From: Williamsia faeni
GTDB taxonomy: Bacteria > Actinomycetota > Actinomycetes > Mycobacteriales > Mycobacteriaceae
Direction of reading: 5' to 3'
Length of the DNA stretch: 64,000 nucleotides
Assembly (NCBI GenBank): GCA_003202005.1
Contig: QJJF01000002.1
Coordinates: forward strand, 785,962 to 849,961
Below, one piece after another: positions 47,587-56,829 of this stretch; the first letter of the stretch is position 1, and every line of letters begins with the position of its first letter. The notes under the pieces were generated by a model. That model made no database searches and was not told the DNA's origin. It saw only the letters and a program-made list of their open reading frames with translations. Position numbers and translations under genes: made by a program.

Positions 47587-49362
47587 TCAGAATGCCGCTT
47601 TCTCTTGCTCCGCAGTCCCCAGGAGCTCCTCGGCATGAGCCCGTCCGGTATCCGAATCACCAAGTCCGGCAAGCATTCTGGCCAGTTCAGCCACGCGCTC
47701 CTCACGGTCGAGAACTGCCACAGAACTCGTCACCGACGCACCCCTGGCCGATTTTGAACCCGCCGAGGTCTGTTTTCCGATCAGAAGGTGATTGTCGGCA
47801 AATGCCGCAACTTGCGGCAGGTGCGTGACCACGATGACCTGATGCGCCTGCGCCAAGCGGGCCAGCCTCCGACCGATCTCGACCGCAGCGCGACCGCCGA
47901 CACCGGCATCGACCTCGTCGAACACCATCGTCGATCCGCCACCGGGACCGGCCAGGACCACCTCCAGCGCCAGCATCACGCGGGAGAGCTCACCGCCCGA
48001 CGCCGATTTGGCGATCGGCCGGACGGGCGCGCCCGCGTGGGCCACCAGTCCGAACTCCACCTTGTCCGTACCGTCGGGGCCGGCATGGACCTGACGGCCC
48101 GCGATCTCGAGCGACCGGCGATCGTTGTCGGTTGCCGGGTCTGGAGTGACGATGACCTCCAGTTGCGCATCCCCCATCGCCAGACCGGTCAGTTCGGAAC
48201 TGACTTTCGTCGCCAGCGACTTTGCCGCCTTCACGCGCACCTTGGTGAGCTTGCCTGCGACCACACCCACGTCGTCGCGGGCAGCGGCGACCCGGGCCGA
48301 GAGGTCTTCGAGCGATTCCGACGAATCGCCGATCTCGGCGAGCCGTGACCGGGCGGCATCGGCCCAGGCGATCACACCATCGATGTCCGGGGCGTATTTG
48401 CGGACCAGTGACTTGAGTTCGGACTGGCGCTGCAGCAACTGCTCGAGCTCGGCCGCGTCTGCGGGCAGACCGGACAGGAAACCGCTGAGCTCCTCACCGA
48501 TGTCGCCCACGACGTTCAGCGCTTCCTCGATCCGCGGCAGCAGACCACGCAGCGTCTCGTCATTGATTGTGCTCACACTCGTCCGTGCAACGCCCAGTCC
48601 GTCGAGGACCGAGCCGCCGAGCTGTCCCTCGTGGTTCGGGTCGGCGCCGGTGACCGCCACCAGCGCGGCCGCCGCGGCAGCGCGGACAGTTTCCAGATCA
48701 CCGAGCCGGCGGACCGTCATCGCGATCTCTTCGTCTTCGCGGGCCTGCGGCGCGACCTTGTCGATCTCGTCGAGGCCGAACCGGAGTCGGTCGGCCTCCT
48801 GCGCGATCTCGCGGGAGTTGGCCTGTCGTTCCCGGAGCTGATCGGCCAGTGTGACCCACCGGTCGCGTGCTTCGCGGTAAGCCTTGAGCGGTTTGGTCAC
48901 GGCATCGGCGGCAAATCGGTCGAGTGCATCGCGCTGATGTTCCGCGCGCAGCAACCGCAACTGGTCGTTCTGTCCGTGGATCGCCAATTGGCCGCTGGTG
49001 AACTGCCCGAGCAGTCCAACCGGGACGGACCGGCCACCGAGGTGAGCCCGGGATCGGCCGTCGGCGTTGACCGTTCGGACCGCGATCACCGTGCCGTCGT
49101 CGTCCAATTCGGCACCCGATGAATCGAGCACTTCCGCGGCCTCGGTGCCGGTGATCCGGAAACGGCCTTCCACCACTGCCCGGCTCTGGCCAGTACGGAC
49201 GCGGCCGGCATCGGCCCGGGCACCGGACAGCAGATGCAGGCTGGTGACCACCATCGTCTTACCCGCACCGGTCTCGCCGGTGAGCACGGTCAGGCCTTCA
49301 TGAAACTCGGCGCCGGCCTTGTCGATGACGCCCAGACCGCTGATCGAGATTTCTTCGAGCAC
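47587..49362 (-). CDS. recN: DNA repair ATPase RecN
   Basis: 591 residues from GTG 49362 (LEEISISGLGVIDKAGAEFH). It is an SMC-like protein: Walker A TVLTGETGAGKTMVVTSLHL, a central coiled coil with a hinge-like break, signature SASGGELSRVMLALEVVLAG, and Walker B STMVFDEVDAGVGGRAAVEI. The GTG overlaps the last base of the nadK stop (TAGTG), so it is coupled to nadK. It acts in double-strand break repair. No actinobacterial SOS box was seen directly before it, as expected for an internal operon gene. Confidence 0.94.
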   Translation of the reverse strand: MLEEISISGLGVIDKAGAEFHEGLTVLTGETGAGKTMVVTSLHLLSGARADAGRVRTGQSRAVVEGRFRITGTEAAEVLDSSGAELDDDGTVIAVRTVNADGRSRAHLGGRSVPVGLLGQFTSGQLAIHGQNDQLRLLRAEHQRDALDRFAADAVTKPLKAYREARDRWVTLADQLRERQANSREIAQEADRLRFGLDEIDKVAPQAREDEEIAMTVRRLGDLETVRAAAAAALVAVTGADPNHEGQLGGSVLDGLGVARTSVSTINDETLRGLLPRIEEALNVVGDIGEELSGFLSGLPADAAELEQLLQRQSELKSLVRKYAPDIDGVIAWADAARSRLAEIGDSSESLEDLSARVAAARDDVGVVAGKLTKVRVKAAKSLATKVSSELTGLAMGDAQLEVIVTPDPATDNDRRSLEIAGRQVHAGPDGTDKVEFGLVAHAGAPVRPIAKSASGGELSRVMLALEVVLAGPGGGSTMVFDEVDAGVGGRAAVEIGRRLARLAQAHQVIVVTHLPQVAAFADNHLLIGKQTSAGSKSARGASVTSSVAVLDREERVAELARMLAGLGDSDTGRAHAEELLGTAEQEKAAF

Positions 49363-50360
49363 TAGGTTTGCCTTCCCCTCCACCCCGTGACCGGCAATTC
49401 GAACTTGCGCACAAGCCGGTCGGCGAATGGATCGGAGTCGATCCGGATCCAGTGCACCGGCTTGGCTCCACGGATGACCTCGATGCGGCCGCCGGCCGGT
49501 ACGTCGATGTTGCGTCGCCCGTCGCAGGAAACAAGCGCATCCTGCCCACGAGCCATCACCTCGACCGCGACCAGCGAGCGGGGGCTCGTCACCATCGGTC
49601 GGGCGAACAGTGCGTGCGCGTTCGAGGGAACGAGCAGGATGGCCTCCAGGTCGGGCCACATGACCGGTCCCCCCGCGGAGAACGCGTAGGCGGTGGAACC
49701 CGTCGGTGTCGACACCAGGATGCCGTCCGCACCGAACGCCGAGACCGGACGTCCGTCGACCTCGGTGATCAGCTCCAGAACACCCTGCCGCGACAGGTTC
49801 TGAATGCTCACCTCGTTCAGGGCCCAGGTCTGCGCGATGACCTTTCCGTCGACCCGGATGCTGATGTCGAGCGTCATCCGGTCTTCGATCTCATAGTCGC
49901 GGTCGACGAGTTTCGCCATCACCTCGTCGATGCGATTCGCTTCCGCTTCGGCGAGAAACCCGATGTGCCCCAGGTTGATTCCGAGTACCGGCACCGACAC
50001 CGGGTGTGCGAGTTCGGCGGCACGCAAGAATGTGCCGTCGCCACCGAGCACGATGACGACCTCACAACCGACGGCCGACTGGTCGTCGCCGGCTGTCACG
50101 GCAACGTCGGCACCGATCTCGCGCAGTTCGTTGGGATCGAGCGGATAAACCGCGCTCACATACCGTTGCTCGGGATGGCTGGACATGATGTCGTGATCGA
50201 CGACCCGCAATCCGATACCGGCATCGGCGCAGCGTTTCGCGATGACCGCCATGGTCTCCTGCACGTTGTCGCGGCCGGTGTGGGCAACAACCAGGAACTC
50301 ACGTTCGTTCGGCCCCGCCTCCACAACCTCTACAGCGGGGACACCCACCACATCACTCAC
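49362..50360 (-). CDS. nadK: NAD kinase
   Basis: 332 residues. It makes NADP from NAD using ATP or polyphosphate. GGDGTFLRAA motif (about 112), LNEVSIQN (NE/D motif), and the Gly-rich VSTPTGSTAYAFSAGGPVMW are all present. The inserted stretch NELREIGADVAVTAGDDQSA is like mycobacterial PpnK. Four-nt overlap with tlyA and one-base overlap with recN place it in the tlyA-nadK-recN operon. Confidence 0.95.
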   Translation of the reverse strand: MSDVVGVPAVEVVEAGPNEREFLVVAHTGRDNVQETMAVIAKRCADAGIGLRVVDHDIMSSHPEQRYVSAVYPLDPNELREIGADVAVTAGDDQSAVGCEVVIVLGGDGTFLRAAELAHPVSVPVLGINLGHIGFLAEAEANRIDEVMAKLVDRDYEIEDRMTLDISIRVDGKVIAQTWALNEVSIQNLSRQGVLELITEVDGRPVSAFGADGILVSTPTGSTAYAFSAGGPVMWPDLEAILLVPSNAHALFARPMVTSPRSLVAVEVMARGQDALVSCDGRRNIDVPAGGRIEVIRGAKPVHWIRIDSDPFADRLVRKFELPVTGWRGRQT

Positions 50361-51175
50361 TGGGGCCCTTTCTCGATCGCCTCGGCAATTGCCATACGCA
50401 CATTGTCATCTACGACAGCGGGTTCGCTCTGTTTACGCAGCCAGAGGAAGTATTCAACATTGCCCGACGGACCCGGCAACGGGCTCGCCACGACACCGAG
50501 CGTCTGCAGGCCGTGGCCCGCCGCGGTCTCGGCCACATCGGTCACTGCTTCTGCACGCAGCGCGGCACTGCGCACCACTCCGCCCGATCCCACGCGGTCC
50601 TTGCCCACCTCGAACTGAGGTTTGACCATCGGAAGGAGGTCGGCACCGGGCTTGGCGCAATCGGCGAACGCGGCGAGGACGAGATTGAGAGAGATGAACG
50701 ACAGGTCGGCCACCACCAGATCCACCTGACCACCGATCTGCTCGGCGGTCAGGCTGCGGACGTTGGTGCGATCATGCACGTGGACCCGGTCATCGTTCTG
50801 AATACGCCAGATCAGCTGGCCGTAGCCGACGTCGACGGCAACGACCTCTGCGGCCTCCCGGCGAAGCAGGACGTCGGTGAAACCGCCGGTGGAGGCACCC
50901 GCATCGAGGCACCGTTTTCCGGTGACGGAAACACCGTGTGGCTCGAACGCAGCCAGCGCACCGAGCAGTTTGTGGGCACCACGTGACGCCCAGCCCTCAT
51001 CGTTGTTCGCCGCCACCACGATCGGCGCGCCGAGATCGACGTTGGTGGCCGGCTTGCCGGCTACGGTGCCGTTGACCTTGACCAGACCCGCTTCGATCAG
51101 CTCCCGGGCATGTTCCCGAGATCGGGCCTCCCCCCGCCGGACCAGCTCGGCATCGAGGCGAGCCCTACGCGCCAT
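50357..51175 (-). CDS. tlyA: TlyA-family 16S/23S rRNA 2'-O-methyltransferase
   Basis: 272 residues from MARRARLDAELVRRGEARSR at 51175. The N-terminal S4 RNA-binding domain (LIEAGLVKVNGTVAGKPATN) is followed by an FtsJ-like SAM domain (RCLDAGASTGGFTDVLLRRE, VVAVDVGYGQL, VVADLSFISL, PMVKPQFEVGKDRVGSGGVV with catalytic Lys). It methylates 16S and 23S rRNA cytidines; loss gives capreomycin resistance in mycobacteria. It overlaps nadK by 4 nt. Confidence 0.94.
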   Translation of the reverse strand: MARRARLDAELVRRGEARSREHARELIEAGLVKVNGTVAGKPATNVDLGAPIVVAANNDEGWASRGAHKLLGALAAFEPHGVSVTGKRCLDAGASTGGFTDVLLRREAAEVVAVDVGYGQLIWRIQNDDRVHVHDRTNVRSLTAEQIGGQVDLVVADLSFISLNLVLAAFADCAKPGADLLPMVKPQFEVGKDRVGSGGVVRSAALRAEAVTDVAETAAGHGLQTLGVVASPLPGPSGNVEYFLWLRKQSEPAVVDDNVRMAIAEAIEKGPQ

Positions 51176-51210
51176 GGCGCACACGCCCGGAAACGACCCC
51201 GAAAACAACG

Positions 51211-51525
51211 TCAGACACGGTCGACCTTCTCCAGGGCGTCGGTGATCACCGTATGCGCCTGTTCGAGGAGATGCGCCTGCTTGGCCAGCTGGATCAGCGA
51301 CTCACCACCGGTCACGACGTCGCCCGCGCGCTCGTCGCCGACGGTGTCGTTGCCTGTCACGGCCACGTTGTCGGCCTGTTCGAGCAACGCGGCAACCTCA
51401 CGCCGGATCGAGTCGGGATCGACGGCAGCGGTGGGTGCGACCGCGCCCGGGACGGGGCCCGGGGTCGGTCGGGGTCCCGGAGTGGGGCCGGGTGTGGGTC
51501 TGGGGCCGGGAAGGGGTTGGTTCAT
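51211..51525 (-). CDS. Small Pro-rich protein (Rv1693-position)
   Basis: 104 residues. It begins with Pro/Gly repeats (NQPLPGPRPTPGPTPGPRP), then an alpha-helical domain (IRREVAALLEQADNVAVTGN; GGESLIQLAKQAHLLEQAHT). It occupies the same slot before tlyA as a short hypothetical gene in mycobacteria. The function is unknown. The stop lies 35 bp before the tlyA start. Confidence 0.7.
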   Translation of the reverse strand: MNQPLPGPRPTPGPTPGPRPTPGPVPGAVAPTAAVDPDSIRREVAALLEQADNVAVTGNDTVGDERAGDVVTGGESLIQLAKQAHLLEQAHTVITDALEKVDRV

Positions 51526-51578
51526 CGCCTGCCAAGGTTAGTCGATCTCGGGGGCTATTCGATTGTTAGCGTCGAGTG

Positions 51579-52433
51579 ATGACCTCGACCACGCGACCGC
51601 ACCCGGATCCGACTGCACCCGACGCTCGAGTCCTGCGCCGCGACACCAGGCTGTGCATATCGTTGTCGGGACGGCCGAGCAATATCGGCACCAAATTCCA
51701 CAACTACCTCTACAACGTGCTCGATCTCGACTACGTCTACAAGGCCTTCAGCACAACGGATCTGCCGTCCGCGATCGCCGGGATCCGGGGGCTCGACATC
51801 CGGGGAGCCGGAATCTCGATGCCGTTCAAGGAGGCGGTCATCGATCTGGTGGACGTGATGCACGATTCAGCGGCCGCGATCGACTCGGTGAACACGATCG
51901 TCAACGACGGCGGAACGCTCCACGCCTACAACACCGACTACCAGGCTGCGGCAAATCTGTTGCGCGACAGCGGAATCTCCACCGGCAGCTCAGTGGCTAT
52001 CGCAGGCAGCGGAGGTATGGCCAAAGCAGTGGTCGCCGCGCTACGCGACGAGGGATTTGCGGACACCGTCGTGGTCGCCCGCAACAAATCGGCGGGGCGG
52101 GCACTGGCGGATCGATACGGCTTCACCTGGCAACCCGAGCTCGGAACCCAGACACCGGACCTGCTGGTCAACGCCACACCCATCGGGATGGCGGGCGGCC
52201 CCGACGCCGAGGGCATGCCTTTCTCCGCTGCGGCGGTCGGGGCAGCGCAGGCGGTGTTCGACGTGGTGGCGATGCCCTCACAGACACCGCTCATCACCGC
52301 CGCGACCGGTAAGCCGGTGATCACCGGTGCGCAGGTGATCGCACTCCAGGCCGCAGAGCAGTTCGTGCTCTACACCGGAGTGCGACCCACCGACGCGCAG
52401 ATCGCCGCTGCCTCAGAGTTCTCCAGAAGCTGA
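51579..52433 (+). CDS. Shikimate 5-dehydrogenase-like protein (non-AroE subgroup)
   Basis: 284 residues (ATG 51579, or GTG 51576 adding one residue). The N-terminal substrate domain: LCISLSGRPSNIGTKFHNYL, GAGISMPFKEAVIDLVDVMH (catalytic Lys in PFKE). The C-terminal Rossmann domain: VAIAGSGGMAKAVVAALRDE, then VNATPIGMAGG. The opening SLSGRPSNIG replaces the AroE motif PxxHSxSPxxHN, as in shikimate dehydrogenase-like (SdhL/HI0607) proteins with low activity on shikimate. It runs opposite to its neighbours within the conserved block. Confidence 0.85.
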   Translation: MTSTTRPHPDPTAPDARVLRRDTRLCISLSGRPSNIGTKFHNYLYNVLDLDYVYKAFSTTDLPSAIAGIRGLDIRGAGISMPFKEAVIDLVDVMHDSAAAIDSVNTIVNDGGTLHAYNTDYQAAANLLRDSGISTGSSVAIAGSGGMAKAVVAALRDEGFADTVVVARNKSAGRALADRYGFTWQPELGTQTPDLLVNATPIGMAGGPDAEGMPFSAAAVGAAQAVFDVVAMPSQTPLITAATGKPVITGAQVIALQAAEQFVLYTGVRPTDAQIAAASEFSRS

Positions 52434-52489
52434 TGTTTTCCAAGAGCTGAAGCTCTCCAGAAACTGAAGTCACCCCGAGGCCAACCGGA

Positions 52490-54526
52490 TCAGGCGAGCA
52501 GACCTGCACTCTTCAGCGCGTTCTGCGCCTTCTCTTCGGCGGCTTCGACAGTCCACGTCGCTGCGGTGCGTTCGTTCGACCAGCCGGCGTGCAGAACCGC
52601 GTAGAGCGCTGCTGCCGGGTCGGCGTCGTCGTCGGTGGCCACCACGGTCAAGGTGCTGTCGAGTGCACTGACGTGCCAACCCGCACGAGGTCCGACGATG
52701 ATGTCGTCGGCGGTGGCATTGAGTCCACTCAGATCGGCGGAGACGAACGTCGGGCGCTGCGCCTCGGGCGCATTGAGTGCGTCGGCAACGTTGTTGACAC
52801 CGGTCAGGACGAACAGGCTGTCGGCCTCGATCGCGTTGGCACCTTCGATGTCGGTGTCGAGACGATCACCGACGACCAGCGGAGTCTTGGCGCCACTGCG
52901 GTTCACGGCATCGATCATCAACGGCGCGGCAGGTTTACCGGCGACCAGCGGCTGTCGGCCGGTGGCCTGGGCAACTGCGGCGACCATCGAACCGTTGCCC
53001 ACCTGCAGCCCACGCTCGGTCGGCACCGTGGCGTCGACATTGCAGGCCACCCAGAGAGCTCCGGCACGCAGGGCGAGAGCGGCCTCGGAGAGGATCGCCC
53101 AGCCGGTCTCGGTCGAATGTCCTTGCACCACAGCGGCCGGACGATCATCCGCGCTGCGGGTCACGCCGAGTCCCACCGAGCGGACCTCGTGGACCAGCGC
53201 CTCGGTGCCGACAACCAGCACTCGCGAACCCATCGGCAAACGCTCCGACAACAACCGCGCAGCAGTCTGCGCGCTGGTGACGATCTCGTCGGGATCTGCC
53301 GCAAATCCCAAGTCGCGCAGATGTTCTGCGACGGTCTCCGGCGAACGGCTCGCGTTGTTGGTGATGTAGTAGTTCTTCTGGTCACCCCGGTCGAGCGCGT
53401 CCTTTGCACCCGGGATCTCCAGCTTGCCGGCGTAGACCGTGCCGTCGAGATCAAGCAACAGGGCATCGTAGGCATCGCGCAAACGATCACCGGCCGCGGC
53501 CGGCGCCGCCGGAACGAGCGTGGGCCGGACCGGTTCGGCAACAGCAACCGGGGCGACTTCAGCAACGCGGGCCTCGGAGCGGACCGGTGCCTGCACCTCG
53601 GATGGCAGATCCGCGGCCCCGGGCTCCGCTTTGGTCTCGGCTTCGGGCTCGGTTTCGGGCTCGGTTTCGGGCTCGGTTTCGGGCTCGGTTTCGGGCTCCG
53701 ACAGCTCCATCAAGCGCTCTTCGGCGTCGGTGATGTCGTCCTCGTCGGCCGAGGCCGCATTCATGAACCAGGTGATCGCTTCGTCGCGACGCCCGCCGGC
53801 CAGCAGGGCTGCGGCATAGGCGTAGAAGTAGCGGGCAGCTTCGGTGCCGACCCGCGACGGATCCAGATCACTGGTCTGGAGTGTGACGATGGCCTTCTCG
53901 AAGTCGCCGAGGTCCAGGCGTGCGCCGGATTCGACGATCCGCATCTCGGCGGCAACCTCACCGGTCAGCGCCCGACCGTCGTCGCTGCGTGCCACGTCGA
54001 TCGCTCGCTCGGGACGGCCCAGGCCGCGTTCGCAGTCCGCGATCATCGGCAGCAGTGCGTTACCGGCCGACATCCGCTTTGCAGCGCGCAATTCGGAAAG
54101 TGCCTCGGCCCATTCCTGAGCGTTGTAGGCGGCCAGCCCGGCGGCTTCGCGCACCATGGCGATGCGTCCGGCACGGCGTCGTGCCGCACGGGCATGTTCC
54201 AGAGCCAAGGGTGGATCTTCGTCCAGCAGGCGGAACGTCATGATCAAGTGGCGCGAAACCGCGTCTGCGTTCACCCGGTCGAGGCTGAGCAGATCGCGAC
54301 GAACCTCGGTGTCGAGGTCTTGCGGGAGAACATCTTCGGGAAGCGGGGGCTCGGGTGGGCGGTTGGCCGAGCCGGTGCCGCGGCGAGCGTTCGAGTCGTT
54401 CCGGAAGTTGCGGCCGCCGCGGTCTGATCCACCACGCTCGGATCCACCACGGCGATCGGAGGGCCGTCCGCTGTTGGAATTGCCTCGGCTGTTACCACTG
54501 CCGTTGCCGATAGGTCGGTCGTTCAC
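52490..54526 (-). CDS. TPR-like protein fused to HAD-IIA phosphatase (Rv1691-Rv1692 fusion)
   Basis: 678 residues in one frame. Residues 1-60 are disordered (RRGGSERGGSDRGGRNFRN). Residues 60-275 are TPR-like helices (ALEHARAARRRAGRIAMVRE, DFEKAIVTLQTSDLDPSRVG). An acidic linker at about 275-300 repeats PETE; an Ala/Val-rich linker follows. The HAD-IIA phosphatase starts near 350: LLLDLDGTVYAGK (nucleophile Asp), YYITNNASRS, PLVAGKPAAPLMIDAVNRSG and LVVGDRLDTDIEGA. In M. tuberculosis these are two genes, and the HAD partner is a glycerol-3-phosphate phosphatase. Confidence 0.85.
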   Translation of the reverse strand: MNDRPIGNGSGNSRGNSNSGRPSDRRGGSERGGSDRGGRNFRNDSNARRGTGSANRPPEPPLPEDVLPQDLDTEVRRDLLSLDRVNADAVSRHLIMTFRLLDEDPPLALEHARAARRRAGRIAMVREAAGLAAYNAQEWAEALSELRAAKRMSAGNALLPMIADCERGLGRPERAIDVARSDDGRALTGEVAAEMRIVESGARLDLGDFEKAIVTLQTSDLDPSRVGTEAARYFYAYAAALLAGGRRDEAITWFMNAASADEDDITDAEERLMELSEPETEPETEPETEPETEPEAETKAEPGAADLPSEVQAPVRSEARVAEVAPVAVAEPVRPTLVPAAPAAAGDRLRDAYDALLLDLDGTVYAGKLEIPGAKDALDRGDQKNYYITNNASRSPETVAEHLRDLGFAADPDEIVTSAQTAARLLSERLPMGSRVLVVGTEALVHEVRSVGLGVTRSADDRPAAVVQGHSTETGWAILSEAALALRAGALWVACNVDATVPTERGLQVGNGSMVAAVAQATGRQPLVAGKPAAPLMIDAVNRSGAKTPLVVGDRLDTDIEGANAIEADSLFVLTGVNNVADALNAPEAQRPTFVSADLSGLNATADDIIVGPRAGWHVSALDSTLTVVATDDDADPAAALYAVLHAGWSNERTAATWTVEAAEEKAQNALKSAGLLA
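53640..53698. repeat. 12-bp coding tandem repeat in the fusion linker
   Basis: The unit GGGCTCGGTTTC recurs about four times, encoding the ETEP/PETE linker on the minus strand. It is in frame, so copy changes would only lengthen or shorten the linker. Confidence 0.75.
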
Positions 54527-54704
54527 GTCTGCCTCTTCGCCACGATCACATCACCTGCGAAGACGCAGAATCGATGGATTCACGCTATGTAGTTTCGTTG
54601 GAATGGCCGAATGGCCGCTGACCAGAATAGCCGCTGGAGTCGTCGAACGGCTAATTCCGGAGAAAAGGATCACCTCATCGGGCTGCCCGATACTCCAGCG
54701 ACTC

Positions 54705-56252
54705 CTACTTCAGGCTGCGCAACACTTCAGCGGCAGCCCGTTGCCCGGACCGCACCGCCCCATCCATGTATCCGGTCCAGTAGTCGGACGTCTCGGTGCC
54801 CGCCCAGTGGATCGGACCGACGGGCGCGCGCAACGCCGTCCCGTATCGGGTGAGAGTGCCGGGACGGCTGACCGCCACCGGTCCGCCCTGTGACCAGGGC
54901 TCGAGGTCCCATTTGAAGATGCCGTAGTCCAGGTGGTCGCGTGCTTCGGGACCGAAGTAGTCGACAAAGTTCTGGGTGCACTCGGCGACGATCTGTTCCT
55001 CGGGAGCGTGGTCCAGGCGCCGCATTGCATCACCGGATATGAAGCCCATCAGGACGTGATTGCCCTCGGCATAGTTCTCGAAGCAGACGTCGATCGGTTC
55101 ACCATTGCCGATCACCTGACCCGACAGACCCTTCGCCCGCCAGAACGGCGTGCTGTACACCGCGGCAAACTTGCTGATCGCGCCCATCCGGTAGCCGGCG
55201 TGCAGTCCCTGACGCTCCGTGGACAAGCCTTGCAGATACTCGATGTCGCCGCTGATGGCCGGCGACATTGCAACAATCACCTTGCGCGCCTTGACAATTC
55301 CGACATCGCTGCAAACGGTGGCGACGCCATCTGCCCACCCGATCGAACGGACTGCGGCGTTGTAGACGATCCGGTCCCCGAGTTCGGCGGCCATCGCAAG
55401 CGGAATCAGCGCTGCCCCACCGACAAACAACTGTTCTTGCGCGCCCCCGGAAGTGCTCAGCAAGCGGATCAGGCTGCCCGGATTGGCCTCATCACCGGCG
55501 GCTGCCACGTAGTTGAAGAAGTAGAGAGCCGACAATTCGTGCGCTTCCACTGACAAGGCGGCAGAACTCGCCAGACCGAGCAGCATGCGCGCGGTCGGCG
55601 ACATCGTTCGGCTTTCCAGCCACTGCTCCCAGGTCACCGAATCCAGATAAGCGGCATCGGGATGTTTCCAGGGTTCACCCACCGGAAAGTTCAGAAATGC
55701 TTGCAGTTCTACCTGTGCCAGCGCAAGCGCCGCCTCCGGCGTGGCCGGATCGATCGGGAGGCCGAGCGCGCTGGGCATAGTGGAACGCTGTCCGCTGTTC
55801 CAGTAGACGCTGTCACCCTCGTTGTATGTCGGGAGTGTGGCGATGCCGTATTCGCGGGCGAGCGTGGCGATGTGGTTTTGGGTCGGTCCGATGAATTCGG
55901 CTCCGGCGTCCAGGGTCACACCCAACTTCGGAGTGGAGATGTTGTGCACCCGCCCGCCGGCACGCTCACGGGCCTCGAGAACGAGGACCGATCTACCGGA
56001 TTCGGCGATCTGCTTTGCGGCAGCGAGCCCCGACAACCCGCCTCCGACGACCACCGCGTCATAGGTCTCTGTCCCAGGGGCGCCCCCCGGTGCACCATTC
56101 GTCGACGCCGAGGACGTCGCAGTGCCCAAGAGAGTGCCGCCGACAGAGAGTCCAATGGCCCCCAGCGCGGCACCGCCCAGGAGTCGCCGACGCGTCATCG
56201 GCACTCCGGTCAGTGGGCGGTGACCAGCGCTGGAGGGTTCGTGGTTGGACAT
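54705..56252 (-). CDS. Tat-exported flavin amine oxidase
   Basis: 515 residues. Twin-arginine signal: MTRRRLLGGAALGAIGLSVG, with a 17-residue leader before it. FAD-binding motif DAVVVGGGLSGLAAAKQIAE then VLVLEARERAGGRVHN; substrate region TLDAGAEFIGPTQNHIATLA; C-terminal WAGTETSDYWTGYMDGAVRS closing the flavin site. It oxidises a primary or polyamine-type substrate outside the membrane; putrescine/tyramine oxidases are the nearest characterised type. It appears monocistronic, with an 18-bp inverted repeat upstream. Confidence 0.88.
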   Translation of the reverse strand: MSNHEPSSAGHRPLTGVPMTRRRLLGGAALGAIGLSVGGTLLGTATSSASTNGAPGGAPGTETYDAVVVGGGLSGLAAAKQIAESGRSVLVLEARERAGGRVHNISTPKLGVTLDAGAEFIGPTQNHIATLAREYGIATLPTYNEGDSVYWNSGQRSTMPSALGLPIDPATPEAALALAQVELQAFLNFPVGEPWKHPDAAYLDSVTWEQWLESRTMSPTARMLLGLASSAALSVEAHELSALYFFNYVAAAGDEANPGSLIRLLSTSGGAQEQLFVGGAALIPLAMAAELGDRIVYNAAVRSIGWADGVATVCSDVGIVKARKVIVAMSPAISGDIEYLQGLSTERQGLHAGYRMGAISKFAAVYSTPFWRAKGLSGQVIGNGEPIDVCFENYAEGNHVLMGFISGDAMRRLDHAPEEQIVAECTQNFVDYFGPEARDHLDYGIFKWDLEPWSQGGPVAVSRPGTLTRYGTALRAPVGPIHWAGTETSDYWTGYMDGAVRSGQRAAAEVLRSLK

Positions 56253-56309
56253 GGCCGGAATATTAACCCGGCCGGCGAATTAATGTGGGTCAAACGACCC
56301 AGTGGACTG

Positions 56310-56349
56310 ACCGCACCATCCTCGAGGCAGTCCTCGAGGATGGTGCGGT
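56310..56349. terminator. Perfect 18-bp inverted repeat (terminator of the small membrane-protein gene)
   Basis: Arms 56310-56327 and 56332-56349 are perfectly complementary with a 4-nt loop (CAGT). It lies 44 bp downstream of the DUF6131-like stop and 57 bp upstream of the amine-oxidase start. There is no U-tract. It most likely ends the small gene's transcript. Confidence 0.65.
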
Positions 56350-56392
56350 TAGTGGAGTCAAGTCAGCAGTTGTCGACTCAGTAGCAGTCGAC

Positions 56393-56548
56393 TCAGTAAT
56401 AGTGAGCTCGCCCGCCCACCTTGCGTCCGGTGCTACCGAGGATCCAGAGCACCGCACCGACTACCAGCAGGACCGCGCCGACGATCCACAGAATTTGGAT
56501 GCCCAAGAGCAGTCCAAGGATGAGCAGTATTGCGCCGATGATGATCAC
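56393..56548 (-). CDS. 51-residue membrane protein, DUF6131-like
   Basis: Starts at GTG 56548 with a GGAG ribosome site a few bases upstream. Two hydrophobic spans (VIIIGAILLILGLLLGIQIL and WIVGAVLLVVGAVLWILGST) are followed by the tail GRKVGGRAHYY. Small proteins of this exact layout are widespread in actinobacteria and often stress-induced. The last codons overlap a 12-bp direct repeat (GTCGACTCAGTA, twice) at 56376-56402. It is divergent from the Rho-N gene. Confidence 0.75.
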   Translation of the reverse strand: MIIIGAILLILGLLLGIQILWIVGAVLLVVGAVLWILGSTGRKVGGRAHYY

Positions 56549-56714
56549 ATGAACTCCAGACTGACATGCGGTGGGACTGGATGGACGAGAGCTCGTCCGT
56601 CTCCACTCGCGGGGTCCTTGACTGTTTCAGCACGGGCGTGCCGTAAACCCCGTTTTGTCCGATTACCCAGACTGCAACGGCTTAAACACATTCCGAACAC
56701 ATTCCGTTGCCGCG

Positions 56715-56732
56715 CACACCTGACCAGGTGTG
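56715..56732. promoter_or_regulatory. Palindrome CACACCTG-AC-CAGGTGTG
   Basis: A perfect 8+2+8 inverted repeat in the 281-bp divergent region between the DUF6131-like and Rho-N genes. It is followed by two GTGGGTAC repeats (56732 and 56746). It looks like a repressor or activator site. No regulator can be named. Confidence 0.45.
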
Positions 56733-56789
56733 TGGGTACCGGGAAGTGGGTACTCGCAGGGGGCAACTGAAGGCATGTGCCGACTGTGG

Positions 56790-56803
56790 TTTGTGATCAC
56801 AAA
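56790..56803. promoter_or_regulatory. 14-bp palindrome TTTGTGATCACAAA before the Rho-N gene
   Basis: Perfect self-complementary 14-mer, 27 bp before the ATG at 56830/56831. It contains TGTGA and TCACA with no spacer, so it is not a standard CRP site. Likely an operator or part of the promoter region. Confidence 0.45.
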
Positions 56804-56829
56804 TCGGGCGTTGACGGAGGGACGGAGAC

